This document shows positions 9,453 through 18,565 of a DNA stretch of 64,000 bases, piece by piece. Every line of letters starts with the position of its first letter. The first letter of the stretch is position 1. Where the stretch lies: NCBI RefSeq assembly GCF_003339525.1, contig NZ_CP031124.1:62001-126000 (forward strand), written 5' to 3'. The notes beneath the pieces are model-generated. The model searched no databases. It was not told the origin of the DNA and saw only the letters and a program-made list of their open reading frames with translations. This DNA comes from Ephemeroptericola cinctiostellae (lineage in GTDB: Bacteria; Pseudomonadota; Gammaproteobacteria; Burkholderiales; Burkholderiaceae). The position numbers were made by a program, and so were the translations under genes.

Positions 9453-9728
9453 TCACACATTCACCTCGCTGGGCATGGTTTCATGCTCCAATCGCATCAA
9501 AAACACCATTGCATGCTCACGTGTTTCACCGCACATCTCTGGTGATGCCTGCAAACCACCACACACTTTAGGACGACGCGCATCTCCAAACAAACGACAC
9601 AAATCCCGCTCATCCAACTGCACACAACGCACGCCTGCAGGTTTGCCATTGGGCATACCCACGATGGGTGAGCTGATTGATGGCGCAATGCAACATGCTG
9701 CGCAACCCAAGCGACACACCATTGTCAT
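9453..9728 (-). CDS. YkgJ-like cysteine cluster protein
   Basis: This 91-aa protein has Cys residues arranged CRLGCAACC near the N-terminus and further Cys at [20 protein letters not shown] and EMCG. This pattern matches the zinc/iron-chelating UPF0153/YkgJ group, whose biochemical role is unknown. It starts 3 bp after the pncC stop, and its end overlaps possible upstream starts of the lipoprotein gene, so it belongs to the same minus-strand operon. Confidence 0.75.
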   Translation of the reverse strand: MTMVCRLGCAACCIAPSISSPIVGMPNGKPAGVRCVQLDERDLCRLFGDARRPKVCGGLQASPEMCGETREHAMVFLMRLEHETMPSEVNV

Positions 9729-9731
9729 GAC

Positions 9732-10286
9732 TTAATCTTCAAACACGTGTGCAGGCACGGGCACATTCAATTTATTCAACTCACACACCCGAATCAAACC
9801 ATCCAGCCCCGCCGCAATCGTTTGCTGGCGAATCGCGGCACGATCACCTTCAAAATGACGCGTCACGGTACGCACAAACGTCGTACCAACACCATCGCGC
9901 CAACCCCAAGCGATGCACACCGTACCCACTGGCTTTTCCGCTGTCGCTCCGCCTGGACCCGCGATGCCACTGACCGCGATGCTGCAATTCACACCCAGCG
10001 TGCGCAAAGCCCCCCCCGCCATTTGTGCCACAACAGGTTCACTGACTGCGCCATATTTTGCCAAATCATCGGTGCGCACATTTAACACATCTTGCTTCAC
10101 CGCATTACTGTACGCCACAATGCCACCGGTAAACCAACTGCTTGCGCCTGCAAGTTCAGTCAATGTATGAGCGATGCCGCCACCCGTGCACGACTCCGCC
10201 GTACCCATGTGCCAACCCTGCTGATTCAAACGATCCGCCAACGTCATCACGCGCGCAACCATGTCTGGTGTTAAATTTAAACTCAT
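9732..10286 (-). CDS. pncC: nicotinamide-nucleotide amidohydrolase, CinA C-terminal family
   Basis: This 184-aa enzyme should deamidate nicotinamide mononucleotide to nicotinic acid mononucleotide in pyridine nucleotide salvage. The single-domain PncC form is present, with the nucleophile region MGTAESCTGGGIAHTLTE (Ser32) and SGIAGPGGATAEKPVGTVC. The N-terminal MoCF-like domain of full CinA is absent. The longer frame begins with TTG. The ATG at 10286 overlaps the pgpA stop as ATGA, which suggests translational coupling. Confidence 0.88.
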   Translation of the reverse strand: MSLNLTPDMVARVMTLADRLNQQGWHMGTAESCTGGGIAHTLTELAGASSWFTGGIVAYSNAVKQDVLNVRTDDLAKYGAVSEPVVAQMAGGALRTLGVNCSIAVSGIAGPGGATAEKPVGTVCIAWGWRDGVGTTFVRTVTRHFEGDRAAIRQQTIAAGLDGLIRVCELNKLNVPVPAHVFED

Positions 10287-10783
10287 GACATCATCCAAAA
10301 GAAAGCCTGCTTACCCACCGAGAACACCAACAACGCATAAAACGCCGCCATCACATCGTCCAACATCACGCCCAAACCATTCGTCCACTGCGCATCCACC
10401 AAGCGAATCGGATATGGCTTCCAAATGTCAAACAGCCGAAACAAGGCGAATGCAATCGCCTGCTGCCACAACGGTGCGGGCATGACAAACAACATCACCA
10501 ACCAAATCGCCCACATTTCATCAAACACAATCGACGAATCATCGTGCACCCCCAACTGCTTGCCCGTCACATGACACGCCCACACACCCACAGGAAAGCT
10601 CACCGCCAGCACCAACGGCCACGCCCAAGCATACGCACCCAATGATTGATTGAGAAAGACAAACACCAACCAGCCCACCAACGTACCCCACGTCCCAGAC
10701 GCGGGATGCAACAAGCCAGAACCCACACCCTGCGCAATGATATGAGCAGGATGCACCAGCATCCATTGAAAACGTGTTTGCAC
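10283..10783 (-). CDS. pgpA: phosphatidylglycerophosphatase A
   Basis: PgpA dephosphorylates phosphatidylglycerophosphate to phosphatidylglycerol in the inner membrane. The family motifs are visible: GSGLLHPASGTWGTLVGW, DDSSIVFDEMWAIW with acidic active-site residues, and FRLFDIWKPYPIRL followed by GLGVMLDDVMA. A longer open frame runs back into thiL. A GTG at 10783 has AAGGA 7 nt upstream and gives 166 aa, close to the family length, so I chose it. It lies between thiL and pncC. Confidence 0.88.
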   Translation of the reverse strand: MQTRFQWMLVHPAHIIAQGVGSGLLHPASGTWGTLVGWLVFVFLNQSLGAYAWAWPLVLAVSFPVGVWACHVTGKQLGVHDDSSIVFDEMWAIWLVMLFVMPAPLWQQAIAFALFRLFDIWKPYPIRLVDAQWTNGLGVMLDDVMAAFYALLVFSVGKQAFFWMMS

Positions 10784-10865
10784 TTTTAAATCCTTTTCAC
10801 AATCATTAAAACGTTGTTTTATGGGCAACGAAACAACCACTCCACCCCAAATCGGCAGTAAAAAC

Positions 10866-11900
10866 CTAAGAAAAATGATTATACCCGCGCCACTCACTCA
10901 TGTGTACCAAGCCTTCGGGTGAATTTTCACTGCGCCACAGCACATTCGGCGCCTCACCCTCCCGCTCAACCACCCGCCCGACTCGCGTCAAAGGCACACC
11001 CACATGGATGGATAAAGCCGCCAACACATCGCGCTGCGTTACAGGTGCGGTAAAGCACAGCTCATAATCATCGCCACCCGTCAGCGCATCGCGCCAAGCA
11101 TGCCACAAGGGGCATTCTTGCTCAAGATTAAGATTTTTCAATGGAGACGACAACGGCAAAGCATCGCAATCAATTTCCACATCGGCATTTGACGCCTGCA
11201 ACACATGGCGCACATCGCCCGCCAAGCCATCCGACAGGTCCAACATGCTGCTCGCCACCCCACGCAACGCTGCACCCAAAGCCACTCTGGGCATGGGGCA
11301 TTCCAACCGTGGGCGCAAAGCCGTCAAAGCCAGCGCCTCCGCCACACTCAAAACCTCGCCCGACCGCTCGCGCAGCAACAACGCCAACGCGCACGCCGCA
11401 TCACCCAGCGTTCCCGACACCCATACATCATCCCCCACTCGCGCACCATCACGGCGAATCGCCGCACCTGCGGGGACTTGCCCAAATGCCGTGATGTTGA
11501 TCACCAAGCCATTGTGTTCAAGCGAAGCCACACTTTTCGTTGTATCGCCACCGATTAAATCACAATTGAACTCACGCGCCAAGTTCAACAAACCACCACT
11601 AAAATCAGCAAGCCACGCCTCACTCACAGCAGGCAGGGCCAATGACAACGTAAACCCCAACGGCTCCGCGCCCATCGCCGCCAAATCCGACAGATTCACG
11701 GCCAACGCTTTATGTCCCAAAGTGCGCGCATCCACATCCCAGAAAAAATGCCGCCCCGCCACCAACATGTCGCTGGTCACTGCACACTGATGCCCTTGAG
11801 TCACGCGAAACAAGGCACAATCATCGCCCACACCAAGGTCCGCACGCAGCGGGGGTGAGGTGAAATAAGACTGGATGATTTGGAATTCGTGCATTCCCAT
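10866..11900 (-). CDS. thiL: thiamine-monophosphate kinase
   Basis: ThiL (344 aa) phosphorylates thiamine monophosphate to the active cofactor thiamine diphosphate using ATP. The start MHEFQIIQSYF, DLGVGDDCALFRV (metal/ATP site), SDLAAMGAEPLGFTLSLALP, DLIGGDTTKS, GDDVWVSGTLGDAACALA and the C-terminal TGGDDYELCFTAP are all present. It belongs to the PurM/ThiL ATP-binding fold. No TPP riboswitch was recognised upstream. The next gene upstream is nusB, 173 bp away, with a terminator-like hairpin between. Confidence 0.96.
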   Translation of the reverse strand: MGMHEFQIIQSYFTSPPLRADLGVGDDCALFRVTQGHQCAVTSDMLVAGRHFFWDVDARTLGHKALAVNLSDLAAMGAEPLGFTLSLALPAVSEAWLADFSGGLLNLAREFNCDLIGGDTTKSVASLEHNGLVINITAFGQVPAGAAIRRDGARVGDDVWVSGTLGDAACALALLLRERSGEVLSVAEALALTALRPRLECPMPRVALGAALRGVASSMLDLSDGLAGDVRHVLQASNADVEIDCDALPLSSPLKNLNLEQECPLWHAWRDALTGGDDYELCFTAPVTQRDVLAALSIHVGVPLTRVGRVVEREGEAPNVLWRSENSPEGLVHMSEWRGYNHFS

Positions 11901-12011
11901 TTATTTAGATCCCACTGTAATCATAAAACACATGTCCAAATTAATCTGACCGCAAAGACTCACCTTAAAATGATGACCAGCACAAACCGATTGATCCTCA
12001 CACATACAACA

Positions 12012-12054
12012 AACCCCAACATTCACCGCCCATAAAACGAAAAATGCTGGGGTT
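12012..12054 (-). terminator. terminator-like hairpin after nusB
   Basis: Positions 12012-12023 pair with 12043-12054 over 11 of 12 bases (AACCCCA core) around a 19-nt loop. On the minus strand it is followed by TGTTGT, not a strong U-run, so termination may be partial. It separates ribBX-ribH-nusB from thiL-pgpA-pncC. Confidence 0.5.
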
Positions 12055-12073
12055 CATACAACGCATCATCCGT

Positions 12074-12523
12074 TTATGATGCTGCGGCAACTTCTTCTGT
12101 ACGTAAACTGCCTGCAAGCTTATCCAGCACGCCATTGACGTATTTAAACCCATCGGTACCGCCGAAGCTCTTGGTGATTTCGACCGCCTCGTTGATGACG
12201 ACTTTGTAGGGAACGGACAATTCGTTTTTCAGCTCATACGCCGCAACAAGCAAAACGCCGTGCTCAACAGGTGAGAGCTCAATCAAGGGGCGATCAATAA
12301 ATGGGGTGATGGCTTCACGGAGCCCATCCACTTGATCGACCACACCGCTAAACATTTGTTTGTAATAAGTTTCATCGGCTTTGTGAAAATCAGGGGTTTC
12401 GCGGATGAACAAGTCCGCAGCGCTGCGGCTGGCTTCGCCTGTCACGATCCATTGGTAGAGGCCTTGCACGACCAGTTCACGTGAACGGCGGCGGGCGCTT
12501 TTGCTGTTGGTTTCTTTAGCCAT
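12074..12523 (-). CDS. nusB: transcription antitermination factor NusB
   Basis: NusB (149 aa) binds boxA RNA with NusE (S10) and helps RNA polymerase read through rRNA operons. The helical NusB fold is recognisable from SARRRSRELVVQGLYQW near the N-terminus to LSPVEHGVLLVAAYEL and YKVVINEAVEITKSFGGTDGF near the C-terminus. The start codon overlaps the ribH stop by one base (TAATG). The ribH-nusB pairing is widespread in proteobacteria. Confidence 0.95.
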   Translation of the reverse strand: MAKETNSKSARRRSRELVVQGLYQWIVTGEASRSAADLFIRETPDFHKADETYYKQMFSGVVDQVDGLREAITPFIDRPLIELSPVEHGVLLVAAYELKNELSVPYKVVINEAVEITKSFGGTDGFKYVNGVLDKLAGSLRTEEVAAAS

Positions 12524-13014
12524 TATGCTTCTTCTTCGTCTGAGGTAAATCCAATAAATTCATCGAGGCCTTCATACAGACAGGCCATTTCGATGGCAAC
12601 GCGGGCAGCGTCTGTGCCTTTTTCAACCACGCGGGCAAAAGCTTGCTCGTCGTTTTCAACGGTCAAAATCGCGTTGGCGATGGGCATGTTGTGATCGAGA
12701 CCGACTTTGGTGATGCCCGCGCCCGATTCATTTGACACGAGGTCAAAATGATAGGTTTCACCGCGAACAACGGCACCGAGGGCGATCAGCGCGTCGAACT
12801 CTTCCGATTGACACAGCATTTGTAAAGCCAATGGCACTTCGAGTGCACCCGGAACGGTGATGTACAAGATGTCTTCTTCGGTCAAGCCTTGTGCCAGCAG
12901 TTCGGTCACGCAAGCGTTGAGCAAAGCATTGCAGATGTCTTCGTTAAAGCGGGCTTGGACAATGCCAATGCGCAAGCCTTTGCCTGTGATTTCAGGTTTG
13001 AATTGTTCAATCAT
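12523..13014 (-). CDS. ribH: 6,7-dimethyl-8-ribityllumazine synthase
   Basis: RibH (163 aa) condenses 5-amino-6-ribitylaminouracil with dihydroxybutanone phosphate to form lumazine, the penultimate riboflavin step. The substrate-binding motifs are intact: [37 protein letters not shown] and the C-terminal [12 protein letters not shown]. It lies 65 bp downstream of ribBX and is coupled to nusB. The acidic tail (FTSDEEEA) is a minor variation. Confidence 0.96.
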   Translation of the reverse strand: MIEQFKPEITGKGLRIGIVQARFNEDICNALLNACVTELLAQGLTEEDILYITVPGALEVPLALQMLCQSEEFDALIALGAVVRGETYHFDLVSNESGAGITKVGLDHNMPIANAILTVENDEQAFARVVEKGTDAARVAIEMACLYEGLDEFIGFTSDEEEA

Positions 13015-13079
13015 GGTGCTGCTCCTTAAGGTGACACATTAAATATGATGCACTAAAAATGATGACCAAATGAGGTGCT

Positions 13080-14201
13080 TTAAACGGCGGTAAAACCAAC
13101 CACTTCAAGGTCAAATCCGCTCATGGATGGCATTTTACGCGGGCTGCCCAGCAATGTCATCTTGTGCACGCCCAAATCTTTTAAAATCTGGGCACCGATG
13201 CCATACAAGCGCAGTTCCGTGGGCTGTTTTTGCACTGTGCTGAGCCCCGTGCTTTTGGCATTGAGTCGTTCAAATTGCTCAACCAATCGCGCGGATGACT
13301 CTTGGCAGTTGAGCAATACCGCCACCCCCACACCTTTGCTGGCAATGTATTTCAAGGCATCATCGACCGATACGGAGTGTGTGGTGTGGCCGATGTCGAG
13401 CACATCCAACACCGATAAAGGCTCATGCACGCGCACGGGAATGGTCTCCATCGTGCTGACATCGCCCATTGCCAAAGCCAGATGCACTTGCGTGCTGCAT
13501 TGCTCTTTGTACAGCACCGCTTTAAATTCACCGTGAGCGGTTTGCATTGTGTGTTCACCGATGCGCTCGATTAACTTTTCACGTGCACTGCGGTACTCGA
13601 TGAGGTCTGCAATGGTGCCAATTTTTAAGCCATGCTGTTCGGCGAACACCAACAAGTCAGGCAAACGCGCCATCTCACCGTCGTCGTTCATGATTTCACA
13701 AATCACCGATGCAGGCGTCAAGCCCGCCAAGCGCGACAAATCGCAACCCGCTTCGGTGTGACCCGCTCGCACCAACACGCCGCCATCGCGTGCGCGCAAG
13801 GGGAAAATATGACCCGGCTGAACAATGTTGGCCGCACTGTATTGTTCGCCCGCCGCGATCTCAACCGTTTTGGCTCGATCTGCTGCAGAGATGCCTGTGG
13901 TCACGCCTTCTTTCGCTTCAATCGAAACGGTAAAATTTGTACCATACTGCGTGCCATTTTCACCACCACCGACCATCATCGGTAAGTTCAATGCATCACA
14001 ACGTGCTTCGGTGAGTGTTAAGCAAATCAAGCCACGGCCGTATTTGGCCATGAAATTAATCGCCTGTGGTGTGACAAAATCAGTGGCCAACACCAAATCA
14101 CCTTCGTTTTCGCGGTCTTCTTCATCAACCAAAATCACCATGCGCCCTGCTTGCAGTTCGGCGATGATTTCAGCGGTCGATGCCATCGTGGTTGTACTCA
14201 T
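13080..14201 (-). CDS. ribB: 3,4-dihydroxy-2-butanone-4-phosphate synthase with degenerate RibA-like domain (RibBX type)
   Basis: The N-terminal half (about 1-205) is a complete RibB. It converts ribulose 5-phosphate to dihydroxybutanone phosphate and formate. [11 protein letters not shown] (26-36) and [16 protein letters not shown] (from 145) are present. The C-terminal half aligns with GTP cyclohydrolase II but lacks its catalytic features. The zinc Cys cluster (normally C-x10-CDC) is replaced by [13 protein letters not shown], and the RQEGRGIGL segment reads NCQESSARL. Only [13 protein letters not shown] remains clear. This matches the RibBX variant known in proteobacteria, so the domain probably has no cyclohydrolase activity and a separate ribA is expected elsewhere. 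No FMN riboswitch was recognised upstream. Confidence 0.88.
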   Translation of the reverse strand: MSTTTMASTAEIIAELQAGRMVILVDEEDRENEGDLVLATDFVTPQAINFMAKYGRGLICLTLTEARCDALNLPMMVGGGENGTQYGTNFTVSIEAKEGVTTGISAADRAKTVEIAAGEQYSAANIVQPGHIFPLRARDGGVLVRAGHTEAGCDLSRLAGLTPASVICEIMNDDGEMARLPDLLVFAEQHGLKIGTIADLIEYRSAREKLIERIGEHTMQTAHGEFKAVLYKEQCSTQVHLALAMGDVSTMETIPVRVHEPLSVLDVLDIGHTTHSVSVDDALKYIASKGVGVAVLLNCQESSARLVEQFERLNAKSTGLSTVQKQPTELRLYGIGAQILKDLGVHKMTLLGSPRKMPSMSGFDLEVVGFTAV

Positions 14202-14388
14202 ATCGCTTTGCAGCCCAATAAATTTTAAAGTGCCATTGTACGCGATTTAGGCCCGATGGATTTTGCAAAAAACGCGTTCGCTTTGGTGGATACTGATTCA
14301 TCTCGACCTTGCTTTCAAATAAGAAACCACATCACATCGGTGTCATGATGCGCCCGTTCACGGACACATCGGTTTGAGTGTGACGCCA

Positions 14389-16635
14389 TCACTTGCGCAC
14401 GCCAATGGCAGACCATTCGCCCACACCGTCAGCCGTATCAACAAAGCTCACGTCAAACTCGTGTTTCAAATCAGGATGATTGAAATTCAGCATCACCCAG
14501 TTGCGGGCAAAAGGTGCATCGTCACTGAATGTCGTTTCACCTTGCACAATGATTTTTTGCTTATTGGTCTCTGAGTCTGAGCGATACCACACTTTGCTGC
14601 CTTTTTTCAGGTGCAAAGTCAACGTGCCGGTGGCGGCATCTTTTTGCTCAGCGTCGTACGACCCCGTGACAACGAGATTTGGCAAAAACACCTCACCCGT
14701 GAACAGTGAATAAGAATCCTTACCCATCCAATCGCTGCTGACGATTGTCCGTTGCTTCACAACCTGATGGCGCAAGGACATGGCATGGGCCTGATCAAGC
14801 ACGGTGTAAGGCAAGGCCGCGCTTGGTGTGCCATTGTTTGTACTGGTATTGTCACCGACATCATTGACGCCGACAGCAACAGGCGCAGGGTTTGGCACTG
14901 GAGCCTGCGCCCAATTCGCACCAATAACGGTTTCACAATCAGGATTTAAACCACGGAAAATCAAATTTTTCCCAACATGATCCGCCATCAAATACACCAC
15001 AAAACCAGACTGCTTCGATTGAATGTTAACTTTCGCAGCCACGTCAGGGCGTGGTTGCCCCGTCAACCCATAGCCCACAACACGACGTTGCTCATCCAAC
15101 ACATGCACGATTGTGGGCACCTCTTTGGTCGGTAGCTGAAAAGCCCAGCCCATGATCCGCACATACGCCTGCTCACTGCCCTCTTGTGGCCACACAGCAC
15201 TCATGTTGTCGAAAGCCAATTGACATTGGTTCATTGATGTTTTGGGTGCATCCAATTGCCCCAACAATGCTGCTGCACCACGCATCCCATCATTGGCAAA
15301 TACTGAACGTTGATGCCCTACGGCCTCCTTGGCAATCTCGAAAATCCGACCATCAGCAGACAACGGACGGATCGCTTCGGCATCACGGATGTTCAACGCC
15401 AAGGCCAATGCCCCTCTTTTTTGCTGAAAAAGCTGCTCCCCACGCCCTTCAAGGGCCCGCAATTGAATTGGAAGCAAAGCCAACACCAGCACAAGCAAAG
15501 GCGCACAAACACGTAAAGGGTGGGTTTTAAACACGCGGCTCAATGTCGGCACGCACAACACCAACATCACCGCCCACGCCACCAACACAGACGTTTGGTG
15601 ATGACTGTTGACCGCTTGCGCCACATCAAATGATGCACGCCCCACAAACCCACCCAAAACAGAACTGACGAAATACAACACATACACCAGCAACGCCACG
15701 TACAACGATGCATGACGCGCGTCCAAGCTGCGCAAACAACGACACATGGCGGTCAACGCCAGCACCACAAACATGACACCACCCGCAAAAGCCAGCCACA
15801 AGCTGGTTGCAACGCCCACCCAAGGCAAGCCCATGTAAAAAAACAAGCCACCAAAAAATGTCAAAACATATCGGCCAACGGCCAGAGGCATCACCCCCAA
15901 CAGCTGCACCACGGGCACACGATCAACTGGACTGACATGGCCATAAAAATAGCCACACACACACAGTGCCGCCAACACAAACAGCACAACCGATTTTGCC
16001 GCCCCCATGCGCATCCATAAGCTGTACACCAACATCAAGGGCAAAACGAGGACACCGTTGATCATGCTGCCCACTGCCGCGATGCCGCACAACACCGCCA
16101 ACAGGAAGTAACGACCACTTCGAGCTTCAACAGCGACGGAACGATGCATAAAGTAGAAAGCGGCCAACGGCAACAACTGAGCCAAAAAGAGTTGCGACTG
16201 AAAACCCCACGTCAAATTTTCTTCTTGAGACCACGCAAACAAGACCGCAACACATGCACCAAACAACACCCAGCGCAATTCACGGTCATGTTTTTCACCC
16301 AACAACCCCCTCAAAAAAAGATAAAACAGTCCCGTAGTACAGCACACCAAAGCATAATTCACCACCAATAAAAACCAACTTTGCCCACCAAAAACAGCGA
16401 TGTCCAACCAAAACAGCATCCGTGACAAAACGATGCGGTGCTCATTGTGTTGCCCCCACCACGCCCCAAGGTCACCCTGGCGAACGGCCTCATAAAAGCC
16501 CAAATAGCCCGTCCACATGTCTGAGTAAGGCACAGGCGTATACGCCTTTGAAACCCCAACCACAGCCAGCTCAACATACATCAAAGCGATTAAACCAAAA
16601 ACCATGGCCCATTTATATTGCTTAATCCAATTCAT
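14389..16635 (-). CDS. large polytopic membrane protein with C-terminal soluble domain, function unknown
   Basis: This 748-aa protein is not recognised. The first about 400 residues have roughly ten hydrophobic segments, with short loops such as SDMWTGYLGFYEA and WWGQHNEHRIVLSRMLFW after the first helix. A loop rich in D, W, H and E after helix 1 is reminiscent of polyprenyl-phosphate-dependent glycosyltransferases of the GT-C type, but no diagnostic DxD or EAxD motif is certain. The C-terminal about 330 residues look soluble and beta-rich and end GVGEWSAIGVRK; they may lie outside the membrane. It stands alone between ribBX and an AT-rich intergenic stretch. An envelope polysaccharide role is only a guess. 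Confidence 0.6.
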   Translation of the reverse strand: MNWIKQYKWAMVFGLIALMYVELAVVGVSKAYTPVPYSDMWTGYLGFYEAVRQGDLGAWWGQHNEHRIVLSRMLFWLDIAVFGGQSWFLLVVNYALVCCTTGLFYLFLRGLLGEKHDRELRWVLFGACVAVLFAWSQEENLTWGFQSQLFLAQLLPLAAFYFMHRSVAVEARSGRYFLLAVLCGIAAVGSMINGVLVLPLMLVYSLWMRMGAAKSVVLFVLAALCVCGYFYGHVSPVDRVPVVQLLGVMPLAVGRYVLTFFGGLFFYMGLPWVGVATSLWLAFAGGVMFVVLALTAMCRCLRSLDARHASLYVALLVYVLYFVSSVLGGFVGRASFDVAQAVNSHHQTSVLVAWAVMLVLCVPTLSRVFKTHPLRVCAPLLVLVLALLPIQLRALEGRGEQLFQQKRGALALALNIRDAEAIRPLSADGRIFEIAKEAVGHQRSVFANDGMRGAAALLGQLDAPKTSMNQCQLAFDNMSAVWPQEGSEQAYVRIMGWAFQLPTKEVPTIVHVLDEQRRVVGYGLTGQPRPDVAAKVNIQSKQSGFVVYLMADHVGKNLIFRGLNPDCETVIGANWAQAPVPNPAPVAVGVNDVGDNTSTNNGTPSAALPYTVLDQAHAMSLRHQVVKQRTIVSSDWMGKDSYSLFTGEVFLPNLVVTGSYDAEQKDAATGTLTLHLKKGSKVWYRSDSETNKQKIIVQGETTFSDDAPFARNWVMLNFNHPDLKHEFDVSFVDTADGVGEWSAIGVRK

Positions 16636-16865
16636 AATTTCAATTTCTTAACAATGGCGGTTGGAATGGTCTGGATGATGGACGGGATCGCCTCCAAACC
16701 ACGGAAAATAAAAAATCTGATTTTTTGTATTTAAAAGAAAGGGCAAAGGACGTCATGCCTGCCACGCTGCGGTGCTGTATTCCTCAGGTCATTAACTAAC
16801 CGTGCCTTGGTTTAATCACAACACCCTTTGAACCGTTTAAATCAATCATGAAAGGAGGAGCCATC
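16636..16865. other. intergenic stretch, no gene seen
   Basis: This AT-rich region lies upstream of the 748-aa membrane protein. It includes AAAAATC/GATTTTT next to each other near 16710, too tight for a stable hairpin. No tRNA, riboswitch or convincing promoter was recognised. Its plus-strand end leads into a strong ribosome-binding site. Confidence 0.5.
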
Positions 16866-16982
16866 ATGGTCGCAAGGTCTAGTGCAATCCGTCAAACAGC
16901 CCTCAAACCGCATGAAAAAATACGGAAAAGTAACAAACCATGGGCACAGGCACGCCTTTCCTATGGCTTTTGCTCTGGATAA
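16866..16982 (+). CDS. possible small basic protein (38 aa)
   Basis: An ATG at 16866 is preceded by AGGAGG with a 7-nt spacer, one of the best ribosome-binding sites in the window. It opens a 38-codon frame (MVARSSAIRQTALKPHEKIR...). The product would be basic, with K and R spread through the sequence, and end SYGFCSG. Its 3' end overlaps the end of the minus-strand 16961-17185 gene by 22 nt. No family is recognised and codon use (AGG, AGT, ATA) is unlike the neighbours. It could be a real small protein, a leader peptide or chance. Confidence 0.3.
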   Translation: MVARSSAIRQTALKPHEKIRKSNKPWAQARLSYGFCSG

Positions 16983-17185
16983 TTTGACCTCAGGCTGTCC
17001 ATCAAGGCGTGTAAAGTGGCACGCACTTGAGCTTCAGTACCGCCCATCAACACGGCATCATCCAATGCGTCTTGTGCCAGTTCGCGCAGCTCGTCAAGGT
17101 TCTCGTTCAGTACTTTGATTTTCTCAACACAGGCCAAAGCGGAGCCATCAGGCTTGTGCCAAATCGGTGGTTTAAATGAAGTCAT
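16961..17185 (-). CDS. small conserved hypothetical protein (74 aa)
   Basis: The product starts MTSFKPPIWHKPDGSALACV and continues with a mostly helical, acidic part (EKIKVLNENLDELRELAQDA and AQVRATLHALMDSL). It resembles a small conserved family of betaproteobacteria that I know only as hypothetical. An in-frame ATG at 17230 would place the N-terminus inside a perfect inverted repeat, so I prefer 17185. It is cytoplasmic by composition. It lies downstream of the bufferin cluster but has no evident link to it. Confidence 0.6.
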   Translation of the reverse strand: MTSFKPPIWHKPDGSALACVEKIKVLNENLDELRELAQDALDDAVLMGGTEAQVRATLHALMDSLRSNYPEQKP

Positions 17186-17214
17186 GGGGGTCACAATGCA
17201 GGTGGGATACGTAT

Positions 17215-17255
17215 AAAGACGTAAAGCCATGATTTTATCATGGCTTTACGTCTTT
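17215..17255. terminator. 19-bp perfect inverted repeat after the doxX gene
   Basis: Positions 17215-17233 and 17237-17255 are exact inverse complements around TTT (arm AAAGACGTAAAGCCATGAT). It lies 39 bp beyond the DoxX stop and just before the 74-aa gene. The A-run/T-run outer ends suggest a bidirectional terminator, although the U-tract is only three bases on either strand. Confidence 0.6.
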
Positions 17256-17294
17256 GCTGATGACTAGATGATGCAGGTTGATGCAAAAAAATGA

Positions 17295-17756
17295 TTATTT
17301 TTGACGATACAACAAAGCATCCAACGATAACTTTCCTACCCCCAAAACAACAACAGCCATCAATAAAATCGCCCAATATTTGTGATCGTTAATCGCTGCA
17401 GGACACTCAAATTCAAACAACTGTGGGTATGAAACCACAGCCATGGCATTGACCACAAACAAGCCCAGAGCCGCCCAACGGCCAAATAAGCCGACGATCA
17501 ATAAGAAGGAGAACAACAACTCACCTGCCGTGCCCATCCATGCCGCCACCATGGGCGACAACACAGGCACTTGATATTCACTGCTGAACAGCTCAACGGT
17601 TTGCGACCAATCTTCAATTTTAACCAAGCCAGACTTCAAAAATTGCCAAGCCACGAATACCCGTACAGCCAATAAAAACACACTGGCCAAGCTGTGTTCA
17701 AAGGCGCTTTGCTGCCCACTCCACAGCGCACAACGCCATACCGAATTGTTTCTCAT
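17295..17756 (-). CDS. DoxX family membrane protein
   Basis: This membrane protein (153 aa from the chosen ATG, which has GAAGGA upstream) has four hydrophobic helices and the DoxX pattern: LAVRVFVAWQFLKSGLVKI, then GTAGELLFSFLLIVGLFGRW. The short region after helix 3 (FEFECPAAINDHKYW) is also seen in DoxX proteins next to DUF692/DUF2063 genes. DoxX genes are frequent partners of bufferin clusters; the role is unknown but may be redox-linked. An alternative start at 17774 overlaps the bufC stop as ATGA. It is the last gene of the cluster before a strong hairpin. Confidence 0.8.
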   Translation of the reverse strand: MRNNSVWRCALWSGQQSAFEHSLASVFLLAVRVFVAWQFLKSGLVKIEDWSQTVELFSSEYQVPVLSPMVAAWMGTAGELLFSFLLIVGLFGRWAALGLFVVNAMAVVSYPQLFEFECPAAINDHKYWAILLMAVVVLGVGKLSLDALLYRQK

Positions 17757-17770
17757 TTTATTCCTTCTTT

Positions 17771-18565
17771 TCATTTCAAAACCACATCATCACCCATGCA
17801 CCACACCCCTGCAGCCAAACAACGCGGCAAGAATGCAACAAAATCCACACTCAGGGACGCCTCATCCAAACGTTCAAATGCAGCTTCAAAAGTGGCCCCA
17901 TCGCGCAGCAATTCAAGCAAACAACATTCAGACTCGCTTAACACTTCAACCTGCACGCGCCACTGTGGGCGAGACACCAACACCCATTCATGTTGTCGAA
18001 TGCGTTGAGCAGACACCCTTGCCATATCTCCGCCCTCTTGATGCGCTAACCAAATCGTTCCAGCCGCATGCGGCATGCGCAGCACCGCCGCGCTCGGGGC
18101 ATACTTCACCGTAGCAGCCATCCAGTCATCCACGCCACGCGCCATTAAATCAGCCACCGTCAAAGGCACATGGTTGGCCGCATCATGCGATTGATGCAAC
18201 TGCCACTCCAATTCAGCCACTGCAGGTAAATAGGGGTAATCCGCAAGCGGCGCATAGCCTTTTAAAAAACCATGCAATTGCGCACCCAGGTGATTTAAAT
18301 CACCACTGGTCGATGGATGCACGCACACATAATCACGCACCAACAGCTTGAAGCCATCGACGCCAACCAATTGCTCCAGCACAGGATAGGTTGTTGCCAT
18401 TGCATGACGCCATGCGGCAGCCATGTTATTGCGGTACACATCCATTCCCACTTGAGCCGTCAATTGCCCAGCCAACAAGTCGCCCATTAAGCCATGCGAC
18501 AAGTCAGCCCCCAAACGATCACGCGCGCCCTCAGCAAAAGCCTGCTGTTGTGATGTCAAAACCAT
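17771..18565 (-). CDS. bufC: bufferin maturation partner BufC-like (DUF2063)
   Basis: This protein (264 aa) has an N-terminal DUF2063 domain (QQQAFAEGARDRLG, then GMDVYRNNMAAAWRHAMATT and YPVLEQLVGVDGFKLLVRDY). The less conserved C-terminal half is likely to bind the precursor peptide. In characterised systems the DUF2063 protein escorts the precursor to the DUF692 iron enzyme. The start ATG overlaps the bufB stop by one base, with GGGAGG upstream, so the two are tightly coupled. An older name for this family is DNA-binding-domain protein, but the context argues for the BufC role. Confidence 0.85.
   Translation of the reverse strand: MVLTSQQQAFAEGARDRLGADLSHGLMGDLLAGQLTAQVGMDVYRNNMAAAWRHAMATTYPVLEQLVGVDGFKLLVRDYVCVHPSTSGDLNHLGAQLHGFLKGYAPLADYPYLPAVAELEWQLHQSHDAANHVPLTVADLMARGVDDWMAATVKYAPSAAVLRMPHAAGTIWLAHQEGGDMARVSAQRIRQHEWVLVSRPQWRVQVEVLSESECCLLELLRDGATFEAAFERLDEASLSVDFVAFLPRCLAAGVWCMGDDVVLK

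Noticed and set aside
14202..14388. Possible FMN riboswitch before ribBX
   Set aside because: The 187-bp region lacks the conserved AGGG-rich aptamer core and the regular stem pattern.
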